Counted from the stretch's first letter, positions 51,858 through 60,876 are shown. The stretch: 64,000 bases of DNA from Mesorhizobium wenxiniae (GCF_002284535.1 NZ_NPKH01000025.1:1-64000); one strand, 5' to 3'. Made by a program: numbers and translations. The notes: generated by a model from the sequence alone, not told the origin.

Positions 51858-52684
51858 GGAAAAGGCCGCACCGGCGTGCCGGTATAGGCCCACAACCATT
51901 CGCGCGGCAGTGGTCCCTTGTTGCGGCCGCTCTGTTGCGACTGTTCCCACGCATGCGCCAATATGCCGACCGAGCGCGAGAGCACGAAAAGGCCGCGTGT
52001 CAGCGGCGGCGGAAAGCCGAGCTCGCCATAGAGGACGGCGGTGGCGCCGTCGATGTTGAGCGGGATCTTCTTGCCCTTGCGCCGCGTGACATCGGCCTCA
52101 ACAGCCTCGGCGATGTCGGCGAAACGTCCACTGATGATGCCGCGCGCGGCAAAATCGCGGGTCAGCTCAATGAGGCGCGGCGCCCGCGGATCGACCGGGT
52201 GGAAGCGGTGCCCGAGCCCCGGCACATAGGATTTTTCCTCGGCGAAGATACGATCGAGCCGCGACGCGACGGCATCGGCAAGCGTCACTCCTGCGTCCAG
52301 TGCCGCGGCGATGTCGCCGTAGAAGGCAAGCGCCTGCTCGCCAGCGCCGCCATGCACGTCGCCAAGCACATTTATGGCTGAGGCCATGGCGCTGTTGATG
52401 CCGACGCCGCAGGTAGCCGCCATGCGTGCGATGGCGATTGACGGCGCCTGCGGCCCGTGGTCGACGGCGGCACCGAGCGCGATGCCGAGCAGCGCCGCCT
52501 GCTCCTTACCAGGCAGTTCGCCGCGCAGCATCAGCCAGATCATCGCCGGAAAGCTGACGCGGCCGATCAGGTCCTGGATCTCATAGCCGCGCAGCCGGAT
52601 CACGCCAGGGCGCATTTCGATGATATCGGTCTGCCACCATTCCTCGCCGCGCTCGCGGCCGGTTTTTTTCCCAACGTTGCTCAT
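51833..52684 (-). CDS. Citrate-synthase-fold lyase (citryl-CoA lyase-like)
   Basis: The 283-residue protein is shorter than citrate synthase (about 430) but retains the active-site positions: His in INVLGDVHGGAGEQALAF (about residue 111), His in VPGLGHRFHPVDPRAPR (about 159) and Asp in KIPLNIDGATAVLYGE (about 212). Proteins of this size next to CoA-transferases are citryl-CoA or citramalyl-CoA lyases. I start at 52684, after GAGGAC. It is the last gene of a leftward series: transporter, CoA-transferase, lyase. The proposed reaction is cleavage of an acyl-CoA to acetyl-CoA or pyruvate plus a ketoacid. This is an inference. Confidence 0.85.
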   Translation of the reverse strand: MSNVGKKTGRERGEEWWQTDIIEMRPGVIRLRGYEIQDLIGRVSFPAMIWLMLRGELPGKEQAALLGIALGAAVDHGPQAPSIAIARMAATCGVGINSAMASAINVLGDVHGGAGEQALAFYGDIAAALDAGVTLADAVASRLDRIFAEEKSYVPGLGHRFHPVDPRAPRLIELTRDFAARGIISGRFADIAEAVEADVTRRKGKKIPLNIDGATAVLYGELGFPPPLTRGLFVLSRSVGILAHAWEQSQQSGRNKGPLPREWLWAYTGTPVRPFPQGDDDSK

Positions 52685-52697
52685 GTCCTCGCGTCGC

Positions 52698-53882
52698 TCA
52701 TCCCTGCGCCCTTTTCTTGACGCGCGGCGGCAGACCGGCAAACACCTCGTCCATATGCTCGCCCAGCGCCGGCGGCGGCTTGGTCGGCAAGGGTGCCGCA
52801 CCATCGACCATGAACCCGCCGCGCACGACGGTCAGCGGCCGGTCGATACTCGGCATGCCATCGAAACGGGTGGTCATCTCGCGCTCGATCACTTGCTGCT
52901 CGGCCAGCACTTGCGGGATCGTCAGCACCCTGCCCGCCGGCACGCCTGCGCGATTGAGCGTCTCCTCCCAGGCTGCGGCCGAGCTGTTCGCCAGGGCATC
53001 CTCGATCAGTGCCTTCAGGGCGATGCGGTTGCGCTTGCGCGTCTCGCGCTCGGCAAAGCGCGGGTCTGACGCCAGCTCCGGCAGCCCGACCAGCCGGCAG
53101 AGCGCCACGAACTGCTCCTGTTTGTTGGCGGCGATGTTGAGCAGACCGTCGCCGGTGCGAAATGTCCCGGAAGGTGCAGCCGTCATGTTCTCATTGCCCA
53201 TCGGCTGCGGCTCGACGTCAGCCGTCAGGTAGTTGGAGACCGGCCAGCCCAGCGCAGAGAGCGTGCATTCGAGCATCGACACGTCGAGGAAGGCGCCCTC
53301 GCCTGTCGTCTTCTGCTTCACGAGTGCCGCGGCGATGGCGAACGCCCCGACCAGCCCGCCCAGCGTGTCGGCGACCGGATAACCGACACGCAGCGGCGCG
53401 GTCTCCGGTGTGCCGGTGATGCTCATGATACCTGAAAGGCCCTGGATGATCTGGTCGTAGGCAGGATTGTCGCGCATCGGCCCGGTCTGGCCGAAGCCCG
53501 AAATCGCGCAATAGACAAGGCTGGGGCGGACCTCCTTCAGCCTCGCAAAGCCAAGCCCCAGCCGGTCCATCACGCCGGGGCGGAAATTCTCGACCAGCGC
53601 GTCGGCGGAGGCGACCAGATCGAGAAAGCGTTCGCGACCGGCCTCTTGCTTGAGATCGAGCACCACCGATCGTTTGCCGGCGTTCTGCGCCAGGAACGAA
53701 GCGCCCATTCCGGCACTGTTGAGTTCCGGCGAGCCGCCGAGCTGGCGCGCCAGGTCGCCGCCTTGCGGCGCCTCGACCTTGATCACGTCACCCCCGAGCA
53801 GCGCCAGCTGATAGGCGCAGTAAGGGCCAGCCAGAACATTGGTCAGGTCGAGGACGCGGATACCGGACAGCAGATCGGTCAT
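52698..53882 (-). CDS. CaiB/BaiF family CoA-transferase
   Basis: A 394-residue class III CoA-transferase. The N-terminal LSGIRVLDLTNVLAGPYCAY, the HKRSVVLDLK-like KRSVVLDLKQEAGRERFLDL, the loop LVENFRPGVMDRLGLGF, SLVYCAISGFGQTGP and the catalytic Asp region YPVADTLGGLVGAFAIAAAL (about residue 172) are all visible. It transfers CoA between organic acids such as succinyl-CoA and a dicarboxylate or tricarboxylate. Fourteen bases separate it from the lyase gene, so they are co-transcribed and may together activate and cleave an imported acid. Confidence 0.9.
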   Translation of the reverse strand: MTDLLSGIRVLDLTNVLAGPYCAYQLALLGGDVIKVEAPQGGDLARQLGGSPELNSAGMGASFLAQNAGKRSVVLDLKQEAGRERFLDLVASADALVENFRPGVMDRLGLGFARLKEVRPSLVYCAISGFGQTGPMRDNPAYDQIIQGLSGIMSITGTPETAPLRVGYPVADTLGGLVGAFAIAAALVKQKTTGEGAFLDVSMLECTLSALGWPVSNYLTADVEPQPMGNENMTAAPSGTFRTGDGLLNIAANKQEQFVALCRLVGLPELASDPRFAERETRKRNRIALKALIEDALANSSAAAWEETLNRAGVPAGRVLTIPQVLAEQQVIEREMTTRFDGMPSIDRPLTVVRGGFMVDGAAPLPTKPPPALGEHMDEVFAGLPPRVKKRAQG

Positions 53883-53897
53883 GATCTCACAAACAGA

Positions 53898-55421
53898 TCA
53901 GGCATCGCCCGGCACATGCTCGGGTCCACGCCTGCGCCTGTGCTCGATGTAGGCCCAGATATGCGGCCCGATCAGCCCGATGAACGCAAGCGTCAGCAGC
54001 GTCAGCGACAGCGGATGCGTATAGAACACCGACCAGTCGCCGTTCGAGATGGTCATTGCCCGGCGGAACTGGGTCTCGGCGAGTGGCCACAGGATCATGC
54101 CGATGATGACCGGCGCCGTCGGGAAATCGAAGCGCCGCATCAGGAATCCGGCCCCGCCGAGCAGATAGAGGATGACGAGGTCGGTCGGCGACTGCGAAAT
54201 ACCGTAGGTGCCGACCGTGGCGAACACCAGGATGCCGGCATAGAGCTGCGGCGCCGGGATTTTCAGCAGCCGCACCCACAACCCGATCAGCGGCAGGTTG
54301 AGGATGACGAGAATGATGTTGGCGATGAACAGGCTGGCGATCAGCCCCCAGACCAGATTGGCCTGCGTCATGAACAGCATCGGCCCGGGGTTGATGCCAT
54401 AGCTCTGGAAGGCCGACAGCATGATCGCGGCCGTCGCCGAAGTCGGCAGGCCGAGCGTCAGCATCGGCACCAGCACGCCGGCGGCCGATGCATTGTTGGC
54501 GGCTTCCGGCCCGGCAACGCCTTCGATGGCGCCCACCGTGCCGAACTCCTCCTTGTGTTTGGAGAGCTTCTTCTCGATAGCATAGGACAGGAAGGTCGGG
54601 ATCTCGGCGCCGCCGGCCGGCAGGGCGCCGATCGGGAAGCCGAGCAAGGCGCCGCGCAGCCAAGCCTTCCACGAGCGTGCCCATTCGACCGCCGTCATGT
54701 AGAGCGAGCCCTTCAGCGGCACGATCTCGTCCTTGCCGGCATAGCGGCGCGAGGCCATGTAGAACGTCTCGCCGACCGCAAAGAGGCCGACGGCGACGAC
54801 GATCACGTCGACGCCGTCGAGCAGTTGGCTCATGCCGAAGGTGAAACGCGGCTGCCCGGTCTGCAGGTCGACGCCGATCATGCCGATGACGAAGCCGATG
54901 AACAGGCTGGTCAGGCCGCGCACCGACGACGAGCCGAGCACCGCCGAAACCGTGATGAATGCCAGCACCATCAGCGAAAAATATTCGGCCGGGCCGAAAG
55001 ACAGCGCGAATTTGACCACGACCGGGGCAAGGAAAGCGACACCCAGCGTGCCGAGTGTGCCGGCGACGAACGAGCCGATCGCCGAAGTGGCGAGTGCCGC
55101 GCCGCCGCGGCCGGAACGGGCCATCCTGTTGCCTTCCAGCGCAGTGACGATGGTTGCACTTTCGCCCGGCGTGTTGAGCAGGATCGATGTCGTCGAACCA
55201 CCATACATGGCGCCGTAATAGATACCGGCAAACAGGATGAAGGATGCTTCCGGTGCCACCTGATAGGTGATCGGCAAAAGCAGCGCGATGGTCAGCGCCG
55301 GTCCGAGGCCGGGCAGCACGCCGATCGCGGTCCCCAGTGTCGTGCCGAGCAGGCACCACATGAGATTGACCGGCGTAAAAGCGACCGAAAATCCGTGCGC
55401 AAGATGGCTGAGCGTTTCCAT
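53898..55421 (-). CDS. tctA: Tripartite tricarboxylate transporter permease TctA
   Basis: The 507-residue membrane protein has about 12 segments. The family signature PGLGPALTIALLLPITYQVA and the following GIYYGAMYGGSTTSILLNTP are visible; they build the substrate path. It is the large membrane subunit of a TTT importer. The gene starts about four bases after tctB's stop, so tctC-tctB-tctA transcription is leftward. TTT systems take up citrate, citramalate, tartrate or similar acids without ATP. Confidence 0.93.
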   Translation of the reverse strand: METLSHLAHGFSVAFTPVNLMWCLLGTTLGTAIGVLPGLGPALTIALLLPITYQVAPEASFILFAGIYYGAMYGGSTTSILLNTPGESATIVTALEGNRMARSGRGGAALATSAIGSFVAGTLGTLGVAFLAPVVVKFALSFGPAEYFSLMVLAFITVSAVLGSSSVRGLTSLFIGFVIGMIGVDLQTGQPRFTFGMSQLLDGVDVIVVAVGLFAVGETFYMASRRYAGKDEIVPLKGSLYMTAVEWARSWKAWLRGALLGFPIGALPAGGAEIPTFLSYAIEKKLSKHKEEFGTVGAIEGVAGPEAANNASAAGVLVPMLTLGLPTSATAAIMLSAFQSYGINPGPMLFMTQANLVWGLIASLFIANIILVILNLPLIGLWVRLLKIPAPQLYAGILVFATVGTYGISQSPTDLVILYLLGGAGFLMRRFDFPTAPVIIGMILWPLAETQFRRAMTISNGDWSVFYTHPLSLTLLTLAFIGLIGPHIWAYIEHRRRRGPEHVPGDA

Positions 55422-55425
55422 GGCT

Positions 55426-55962
55426 TCAGCCTCTCAACATACGGATAATCGAATCGAGACCCGTGTTCAGCTGGTTCTCGATGAAGCCGGCGCCGATATT
55501 GACGCCGAGCGCCCTGGCGAAGCCGAAATAGGCGGCAAGCGCCAGGATCAGGCCGAGCAGCACATCACGCAGCGGATGTCTGCTGCCGAACCCGTGGCAA
55601 ATGAGAACGAACATGATCACCGAGGCCGCGGTGAAGCCAAGCGGCTGGATCAGCACAAGGTTCGCGACCAATCCGACGGCGACGATGCCCATCGCCTTCC
55701 AGTCGGTCGGCGTTTCCTTTTCTTCCTCCGGTTGCCAGCCGCCCCGCAGGGCAGCGACGATCAGCAGGAGGGAAAGGATCGTCATGCCGACCATGGTGAT
55801 GTAGGGGAAGACGGTGGGGCCGACCTTCGAGTAGAGCGGCGACACCGGAATCGACAGGGTTTGCCAGGCAACTGCGCCGGCGCAGGCGAGAAGCCCGATG
55901 CCGATCAGCAATTCGGGCACGGCAAGGCGCGGCCGCGCCGCCTGCTGGTCGGTGGTGCTCAT
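55426..55962 (-). CDS. tctB: Tripartite tricarboxylate transporter subunit TctB
   Basis: A 178-residue membrane protein with four predicted segments (ELLIGIGLLACAGAVAWQTL, VFPYITMVGMTILSLLLIVA, GIVAVGLVANLVLIQPLGF and a final one). The small subunit is generally poorly conserved, but the size and position next to tctA and tctC make the call secure. The ATG at 55962 lies before a 130-base gap to tctC. Confidence 0.9.
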   Translation of the reverse strand: MSTTDQQAARPRLAVPELLIGIGLLACAGAVAWQTLSIPVSPLYSKVGPTVFPYITMVGMTILSLLLIVAALRGGWQPEEEKETPTDWKAMGIVAVGLVANLVLIQPLGFTAASVIMFVLICHGFGSRHPLRDVLLGLILALAAYFGFARALGVNIGAGFIENQLNTGLDSIIRMLRG

Positions 55963-56092
55963 GATCGTCCTCCCTGGATAGGCCGGTCTCCCACAGCCGA
56001 CCTTACCGCAGTTTCACTCGCGCTGGATCGCATGTCCATGCGGCTGGCGAACTTCGGAGAGGGGCAGTGCAGACCGCCCCTCTCCGAGCACA

Positions 56093-57070
56093 TCAGGCAA
56101 GGCCGAGGTCCTTGAGGATGGCTGCGATCCGGGTCGTGTCTTCGGCGAGAAATTTCGCATAGGCATCGCCGGTGAGCAGGATTTGCGTCCAGTTCCGGTT
56201 TTTGCATTCGGTGGCCCAGGCATCGCTTTTGGCCATGGTCTCGACCAGCGTGATCATCGCCGCCTTGTCGGCGTCGGAAACGCCCGGCGGTGCGAAGACG
56301 CCGCGCCAGTTGAACAATTCGACATCGATGCCGGCTTCCTTCAGCGTCGGTGCGTCGATGCCTTCCTGGCGCTTGTCCGCGGAAATGGCGAGCAGCCGAA
56401 GCGCGCCTGCCTTGACCTGTTCGGAGAACTCGCCGTAGCCGGAAATGCCGGCCGCGACCTGGTTGCCGAGAAGCGCCGACAGCGCCTCGCCGCCGCCGGC
56501 GAACGGCACGTAGGAGAGGTTGGCTGCCGGGACACCGGCCGTTTTCGCGATAAGGCCGAACAATATATGGTCCGAGCCGCCGGCCGAACCGCCAGCCACC
56601 GGAACCTTGGTCGGATCGGCCTTCAGGGCGGCGACGAAATCCGCTGCGGTCTTGAACGGCGAGGCCGCCGGCACCACAAGCGCCTCGAATTCGCCGGTGA
56701 GGCGGGCAATCGGCGTGACTTCCGTGAGATTGTTGGCGGATTTGTTGGCGATGATGGCGCCAACCATGACCATGCCGGCAACCATCAGCGAATTGCCCTT
56801 GCCGTTCCACTGGCTGATGAATTGCGGCAGGCCGACTGTGCCGCCGGCGCCGCCGACATTGGTGATCTGCGAACCGGAGATCAGCTTCTCACTGCGCAGC
56901 ACCTGGTCCATCGTGCGCGCCGTCTGATCCCAGCCGCCGCCGGGCGCTGCCGGCACGAAGATCTGGATCTGCGGTGCGTCCTGCGCGAAAGCGGGCGAGA
57001 GATGCAACGCTGCGAAGCCGGCAGCGCCGGCGGCAGCGGTGCTCGTTAAAAATCTGCGTCTGTTCAGCAT
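56093..57070 (-). CDS. tctC: Tripartite tricarboxylate transporter substrate-binding protein TctC
   Basis: The 325-residue periplasmic protein starts MLNRRRFLTSTAAAGAAGFA, a Tat-type leader (RRRF), cleaved near AFAQ. The TctC-family start QIQIFVPAAPGGGWDQTART follows, and the C-terminal KDLGLA is typical. GGAGGAATCC lies before the start. The ligand binds as a carboxylate; the neighbouring CoA-transferase and citrate-lyase-like genes suggest a tricarboxylate or citramalate-like acid. It is the first gene of the leftward unit, next to the operator at 57193-57245. Confidence 0.93.
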   Translation of the reverse strand: MLNRRRFLTSTAAAGAAGFAALHLSPAFAQDAPQIQIFVPAAPGGGWDQTARTMDQVLRSEKLISGSQITNVGGAGGTVGLPQFISQWNGKGNSLMVAGMVMVGAIIANKSANNLTEVTPIARLTGEFEALVVPAASPFKTAADFVAALKADPTKVPVAGGSAGGSDHILFGLIAKTAGVPAANLSYVPFAGGGEALSALLGNQVAAGISGYGEFSEQVKAGALRLLAISADKRQEGIDAPTLKEAGIDVELFNWRGVFAPPGVSDADKAAMITLVETMAKSDAWATECKNRNWTQILLTGDAYAKFLAEDTTRIAAILKDLGLA

Positions 57071-57192
57071 GGGATTCCTCCAATCACGACACCTCCTCTG
57101 GTGCCTGCCAGCAACGTAGCCTGAATTCAGACCCGCTCGACGAAAATTCATGCAGTCTTTGCCTCGTTCTGTCAACCGGAATGGCATTCTAC

Positions 57193-57245
57193 TGGACAGA
57201 ACTATCTGCATGCGGCACAATTGCTCCGATCGGCCCTTCTGTCCA
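57193..57245. promoter_or_regulatory. Inverted repeat in the tctC-IclR intergenic region
   Basis: TGGACAGAA (57193-57201) and TTCTGTCCA (57237-57245) form a nine-base inverted repeat with 35 bases between them. It sits between the divergent genes and fits an IclR-family operator acting on both. Not proven. Confidence 0.5.
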
Positions 57246-57262
57246 ACTGGGAACGGAACGAC

Positions 57263-58054
57263 GTGGTCAAGCAGATAACCGTAACACAATCCGAGCCTGC
57301 GTCGACCAACGGCGTTGCCGCGCTCGATCGTGCGATTGCCATCCTCGATGCTTTCGCTACTGCCGACCGGTCGCTTAGCTTGGCCGAAATCGCGGCGCGG
57401 ACCGGCCTCTACAAGAGCACGATCCTGAGGCTGGCCAACTCATTGCTGCGCGGGCAGTTGCTGGAGCGTCTCGACGATGGCCGCTACCGTGTCGGCCCTG
57501 CCACCTTCCGGCTGGGTGCCCTATACCAGCGTTCGGTTGTAGCGATCGACATTCTGCTGCCGATCATGCGCGATCTGGCCGAGCGAAGTTGGGAAAGCGT
57601 CGCTTTCTATGTCCGTTCGGGCGACGTGCGCACCTGTCTCTACCGCGTCGAGTCCAAGCATCCCATCCGCTACACCATACGGGAAGGCGACGTCCTGCCG
57701 TTGCTGGCCGGTTCGGGCGGCCGCGTGCTTGCGGCGTTTTCCGGTCAGCAGGGCGAGCCTTACGAGACGATCCGCAAAACCTACCATTGTTTGTCGGTCG
57801 GCGACCGCGACCCCGAGACGGCCGGCGTCTCGGCACCGGTGTTCGGGCCGGGCCCCACCTTGCTCGGGGCATTGACGCTGTCCGGCCCGAGCACGCGCGT
57901 CGACGCGGCCTTTCTCCAGCGCATGAAAAACCCGCTGATCGAGGCAGCCGCGCGCGCCACCCGCGCTTTCGGCGAAGACGCCTCGATGCTCGAACAGGCG
58001 GCCCGCAAAGCCGGTGCCGAGACGGAAGGCGTAAAAAGCCTCGATTCGGCCTGA
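57263..58054 (+). CDS. IclR-family transcriptional regulator
   Basis: A protein of about 263 residues with an N-terminal winged helix (AALDRAIAILDAFATADRSL, LAEIAARTGLYKSTILRLAN, SLLRGQLLERLDDGRYRVGP). A C-terminal effector domain (VAFYVRSGDVRTCLYRVESK, VLPLLAGSGGRVLAAFSGQQ) follows. It is divergent from tctC, so it probably senses the acid or its CoA ester and controls transport and catabolism. The start is given as GTG 57263; an ATG upstream at 57221 overlaps the inverted repeat. Confidence 0.9.
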   Translation: MVKQITVTQSEPASTNGVAALDRAIAILDAFATADRSLSLAEIAARTGLYKSTILRLANSLLRGQLLERLDDGRYRVGPATFRLGALYQRSVVAIDILLPIMRDLAERSWESVAFYVRSGDVRTCLYRVESKHPIRYTIREGDVLPLLAGSGGRVLAAFSGQQGEPYETIRKTYHCLSVGDRDPETAGVSAPVFGPGPTLLGALTLSGPSTRVDAAFLQRMKNPLIEAAARATRAFGEDASMLEQAARKAGAETEGVKSLDSA

Positions 58055-58083
58055 CAAGAACCACAAGATGACAGGCAGCATCC

Positions 58084-58623
58084 TCAAGCCTGCCGTTCCA
58101 GCAGGATCGTCGCATCGTCGTGATAGGTGGTCCGCAGCACCTCCCTGTAGCCGCATTTTGCCGCGATGTTCAATGACGCGGTGTTTTCCGGATCGATGAT
58201 GCAGACGGTCCTTGCGCGCCCGAATGCCTCGTCGCCCCAGGCGAGAACCCGTCCGACGACTTCGCTGGCGAACCCTTTGCCATGTGCGCTCGGGGCCAAT
58301 GCCCAACCGGCTTCCGGAACGCCTTCGATCGACGGCACCATGTCGCGCTTCAGATCGTGAAAGCCGGCCTCGCCGATGAAGCGGCCGGATGCCTTGTCCT
58401 CGATCGCCCAAAAGCCGTAGCCCAGCAGCGACCACAGGCCGGCATGACGCAGGAAGCGCATCCAGCTTTCCTCCCGAGTGCGCGGCTTGCCGCCGATGAA
58501 GCGAGTGACGGCCGGATCGGCCCACATGGCGACATAGGTATCAAAATCGTCGAGCTGGTGTGGTCGCAGCACGGTGCGCGGCGTTTCAATGACGGGAGCG
58601 ACGAGCGCCTGTGGATTGATCAT
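58084..58623 (-). CDS. GNAT-family N-acetyltransferase (RimJ/RimL type)
   Basis: A 179-residue enzyme of the Acetyltransf_3 group. PRTVLRPHQLDDFDTYVAMW, WAIEDKASGRFIGEAGFHDL, AGWALAPSAHGKGFASEVVG and NTASLNIAAKCGYREVL show the acetyl-CoA pocket of this GNAT branch. The substrate is not predictable; similar proteins modify ribosomal-protein N-termini or small amines. It stands alone, convergent with the IclR gene. Confidence 0.9.
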   Translation of the reverse strand: MINPQALVAPVIETPRTVLRPHQLDDFDTYVAMWADPAVTRFIGGKPRTREESWMRFLRHAGLWSLLGYGFWAIEDKASGRFIGEAGFHDLKRDMVPSIEGVPEAGWALAPSAHGKGFASEVVGRVLAWGDEAFGRARTVCIIDPENTASLNIAAKCGYREVLRTTYHDDATILLERQA

Positions 58624-58877
58624 GTGTCATGCCTCAGTTGCGTTTGCCTGTGCTTAGTGCATGTCGCCCAGGAAGCCTGCCCACTTGGGCTTGACCGAGG
58701 ATGCTCGGCGGTTTTGGGAAAAACGATATGCGACAGAGATCCAAATTGCCTGCACCAGACAAGAGCCAAAGCCTGTGCAGATCATCTTCCAGTCCAATGT
58801 GAATCCTGCCCAGCGGTGCTACTTTTACCAGCAGCTGATTCAGCGTCCGCTGTGCCATCCGACGGAGGGAAAAGGGC

Positions 58878-59333
58878 ATGGATACCACCGATCTTCTGCT
58901 TGCCATCTTTCATCATCTGCTGGTGTTTTCGCTGGCGGGCATCATCGGCGCCGAATTTGTCTTGATCCGCGGCGATCTGCCCGCCGCGACGCTCCGGCGG
59001 CTTGTCGGCATCGATCGCCATTATGGCATCATCGCCATGCTGATCATCGTCGTCGGCATCGGCCGCGTCATCTTCGGCCTGAAGGGCTGGGAATTCTACG
59101 TCTACAACTGGGTGTTCTGGGCAAAGATGGCGGCCTTCGTCACCGTCGGCCTGTTGTCGATTATCCCGACGGTCCGCTTTGTTTCCTGGAACAGGCAGGC
59201 CTCGGCCAGCCCCGGTTTTCAAGTGCCGGCGGCGCAACTTGCATCCGTTCGAACTTATGTCCGCGCCGAAGCTTTCATTTTCCTGCTGATCCCGGTCTTC
59301 GCCGCGGCGATGGCGCGCGGCTACGGCTACTGA
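58878..59333 (+). CDS. DUF2214 family membrane protein
   Basis: The 151-residue protein has four predicted membrane segments (LLLAIFHHLLVFSLAGIIGA, IIAMLIIVVGIGRVIFGL, VFWAKMAAFVTVGLLSIIPT, and a C-terminal AEAFIFLLIPVFAAAMARGY). It opens MDTTDLLLAIFHHLLVF with the two conserved histidines of the family. GGGAAAAGGG precedes the start. Function unknown. Its stop overlaps the convergent nth gene by seven bases. Confidence 0.88.
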   Translation: MDTTDLLLAIFHHLLVFSLAGIIGAEFVLIRGDLPAATLRRLVGIDRHYGIIAMLIIVVGIGRVIFGLKGWEFYVYNWVFWAKMAAFVTVGLLSIIPTVRFVSWNRQASASPGFQVPAAQLASVRTYVRAEAFIFLLIPVFAAAMARGYGY

Positions 59334-60124
59334 ATTTCGCCTACGGGTTCGAGCGGCGCAATTTCGACCAGCGGCGCCGGAACACTATTCGTCTTCTCCT
59401 CGGCCTTGCAGATGTCGGCGATTACACAGAGCGGGCAATCCGGCTTGCGCGCCTTGCAGACATAGCGCCCATGCAGAATCAGCCAGTGATGCGCATGGCG
59501 CATATATTCGTCCGGAATGATCCTCAACAGCCCCTGCTCGACCTGCTCCGGCGTTTTGCCGGGCGCCAGTTCCAGCCGATTGCCGATGCGGAAGATATGC
59601 GTGTCGACCGCCATCGTGTGCTGGCCGAAGGCCATGTTGAGCACGACATTGGCGGTCTTGCGCCCGACGCCCGGGAGCTTGACCAGTTGGTCGCGGTCGT
59701 CAGGCACCTCGCCGCCATGGTCGCGGATCAGCGCTTCCGACAGCGCAATGACGTTCTTGGCCTTGTTGCGCCAAAGCCCGACGGTGCGGATATACTCGCC
59801 GACCTTGGCCTCGCCGAGCGCCAGCATCTTTTGCGGCGTGTCGGCGACCTTGAACAGCGCCCGCGTTGCTTTGTTGACGCCGACATCGGTCGCCTGTGCC
59901 GAAAGCACCACCGCCACCAGCAGCGTGAAGGCGTTGACATGTTCGAGCTCGCCCTTCGGCTCGGGCCGCTGAACGGAAAAGCGTCGGAAAATCTCGTGCA
60001 CCTCGGCCGGGCTGTAGGAGGACCGCACCGGCCGGGCACGCGGTTTGGCGTTCGCGCCGTCGCGTCGGCCGGGGAGCGGTTCATTTTTGGGTGTAGAGGA
60101 ATTTTTGGGCTTGGGGCTCGTCAT
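59327..60124 (-). CDS. nth: Endonuclease III (DNA N-glycosylase/AP lyase)
   Basis: The 265-residue base-excision repair enzyme has the helix-hairpin-helix LVKLPGVGRKTANVVLNMAF with the catalytic Lys, the catalytic Asp in AVDTHIFRIGNRL and the C-x6-C-x2-C-x5-C iron-sulfur loop (CKARKPDCPLCVIADIC). It removes oxidised pyrimidines. The chosen start at 60124 has AGGAAGGGA upstream and gives a basic N-terminal tail of about 40 residues, longer than in E. coli Nth. It is divergent from the DUF2244 gene with only 22 bases between starts. Confidence 0.94.
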   Translation of the reverse strand: MTSPKPKNSSTPKNEPLPGRRDGANAKPRARPVRSSYSPAEVHEIFRRFSVQRPEPKGELEHVNAFTLLVAVVLSAQATDVGVNKATRALFKVADTPQKMLALGEAKVGEYIRTVGLWRNKAKNVIALSEALIRDHGGEVPDDRDQLVKLPGVGRKTANVVLNMAFGQHTMAVDTHIFRIGNRLELAPGKTPEQVEQGLLRIIPDEYMRHAHHWLILHGRYVCKARKPDCPLCVIADICKAEEKTNSVPAPLVEIAPLEPVGEIQ

Positions 60125-60138
60125 TCCCTTCCTATAAT
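60111..60138 (+). promoter_or_regulatory. Promoter of the DUF2244 gene, probably giving a leaderless mRNA
   Basis: TTGGGG (60111-60116) and a perfect TATAAT (60133-60138) are spaced by 16 bases. The ATG of the DUF2244 gene begins at 60147, eight bases after the -10 box, so transcription would begin at or next to the start codon. No ribosome site is present. Confidence 0.55.
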
Positions 60139-60146
60139 ATCCCGTC

Positions 60147-60641
60147 ATGAGCGACACAAACGCCTCATTTGAGGCCGACGAGCCATTCTTCCAGGCGTTG
60201 CTGATACCGCATCGGTCGCTGGGCAAAACCGGCTTTGCCATCCTGATGGGCGCTCTGCTGTTCGGCTCGCTGGTGACCGGAGCGTTTTTCCTGTCGCGCG
60301 GTGCCTGGCCGGTGTTCGGCTTCCTCGGTTTCGACGTGATTGCCGTCTACATCGCCTTTCGCGCCAATTATCGTGCCGCCCGCGCCCGCGAGGAAGTGTG
60401 GGTCTCGCGCACCAGCCTCGACATCCGCAAGACCGCGCCGTCAGGCAAATCGGAAGCGCACCGCTTCAATCCGTTCTGGGCGCGTTTTTCGGTCGCCCGC
60501 CACGCCGAGATCGGCATCACCAGGATGGCGGTAGAAGCACAAGGGCAGAATGTGCCGATCGGCGGTTTCCTCAATCCCGACGACCGCGAGAGCTTTGCGT
60601 CAGCCTTTTCGCGCGCCTTGGCGACCGCGAAAGCGCGCTGA
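60147..60641 (+). CDS. DUF2244 domain membrane protein
   Basis: A 164-residue protein with two membrane segments after about residue 30 (FAILMGALLFGSLVTGAFFL, WPVFGFLGFDVIAVYIAF), then a cytoplasmic domain with the pattern EEVWVSRTSLDIRK and PFWARF-like FNPFWARFSVARHAEIG. The DUF2244 family is small and uncharacterised, often adjacent to nth in rhizobia. It is transcribed divergently from nth from a probable leaderless promoter. Confidence 0.88.
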   Translation: MSDTNASFEADEPFFQALLIPHRSLGKTGFAILMGALLFGSLVTGAFFLSRGAWPVFGFLGFDVIAVYIAFRANYRAARAREEVWVSRTSLDIRKTAPSGKSEAHRFNPFWARFSVARHAEIGITRMAVEAQGQNVPIGGFLNPDDRESFASAFSRALATAKAR

Positions 60642-60876
60642 GCAAACCGCCTCGTCCGCGAAATGGTCTTTCAGCAGCGATTGAGGCCGTCTCCAGTGCC
60701 TTGTCAAGACGGTGATTAGCAGCGTCTCCTTCTCCTTGGGGAGATCACCTTTTAGCCAGCCATCATCGGCTCGTTTCCCGAAGCCAATTCCATCTGGGGA
60801 AGAGCGGCAAGAAGGCAAGTTTCGGGTGGTGATCGGCGCCGCGAAGGCCGATATTCACGGCCAAGGAGATAGTCCC

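Noticed and set aside
53646..55448. 600-codon + strand frame across the CoA-transferase and tctA genes
   Set aside because: Antisense to two confident genes, low-complexity Gln/Arg/His composition, no ribosome site.
58661..60172. 503-codon + strand frame overlapping the DUF2214 and nth genes
   Set aside because: It crosses two real genes of different strands and its sequence resembles no protein; a shadow of GC-rich coding DNA.
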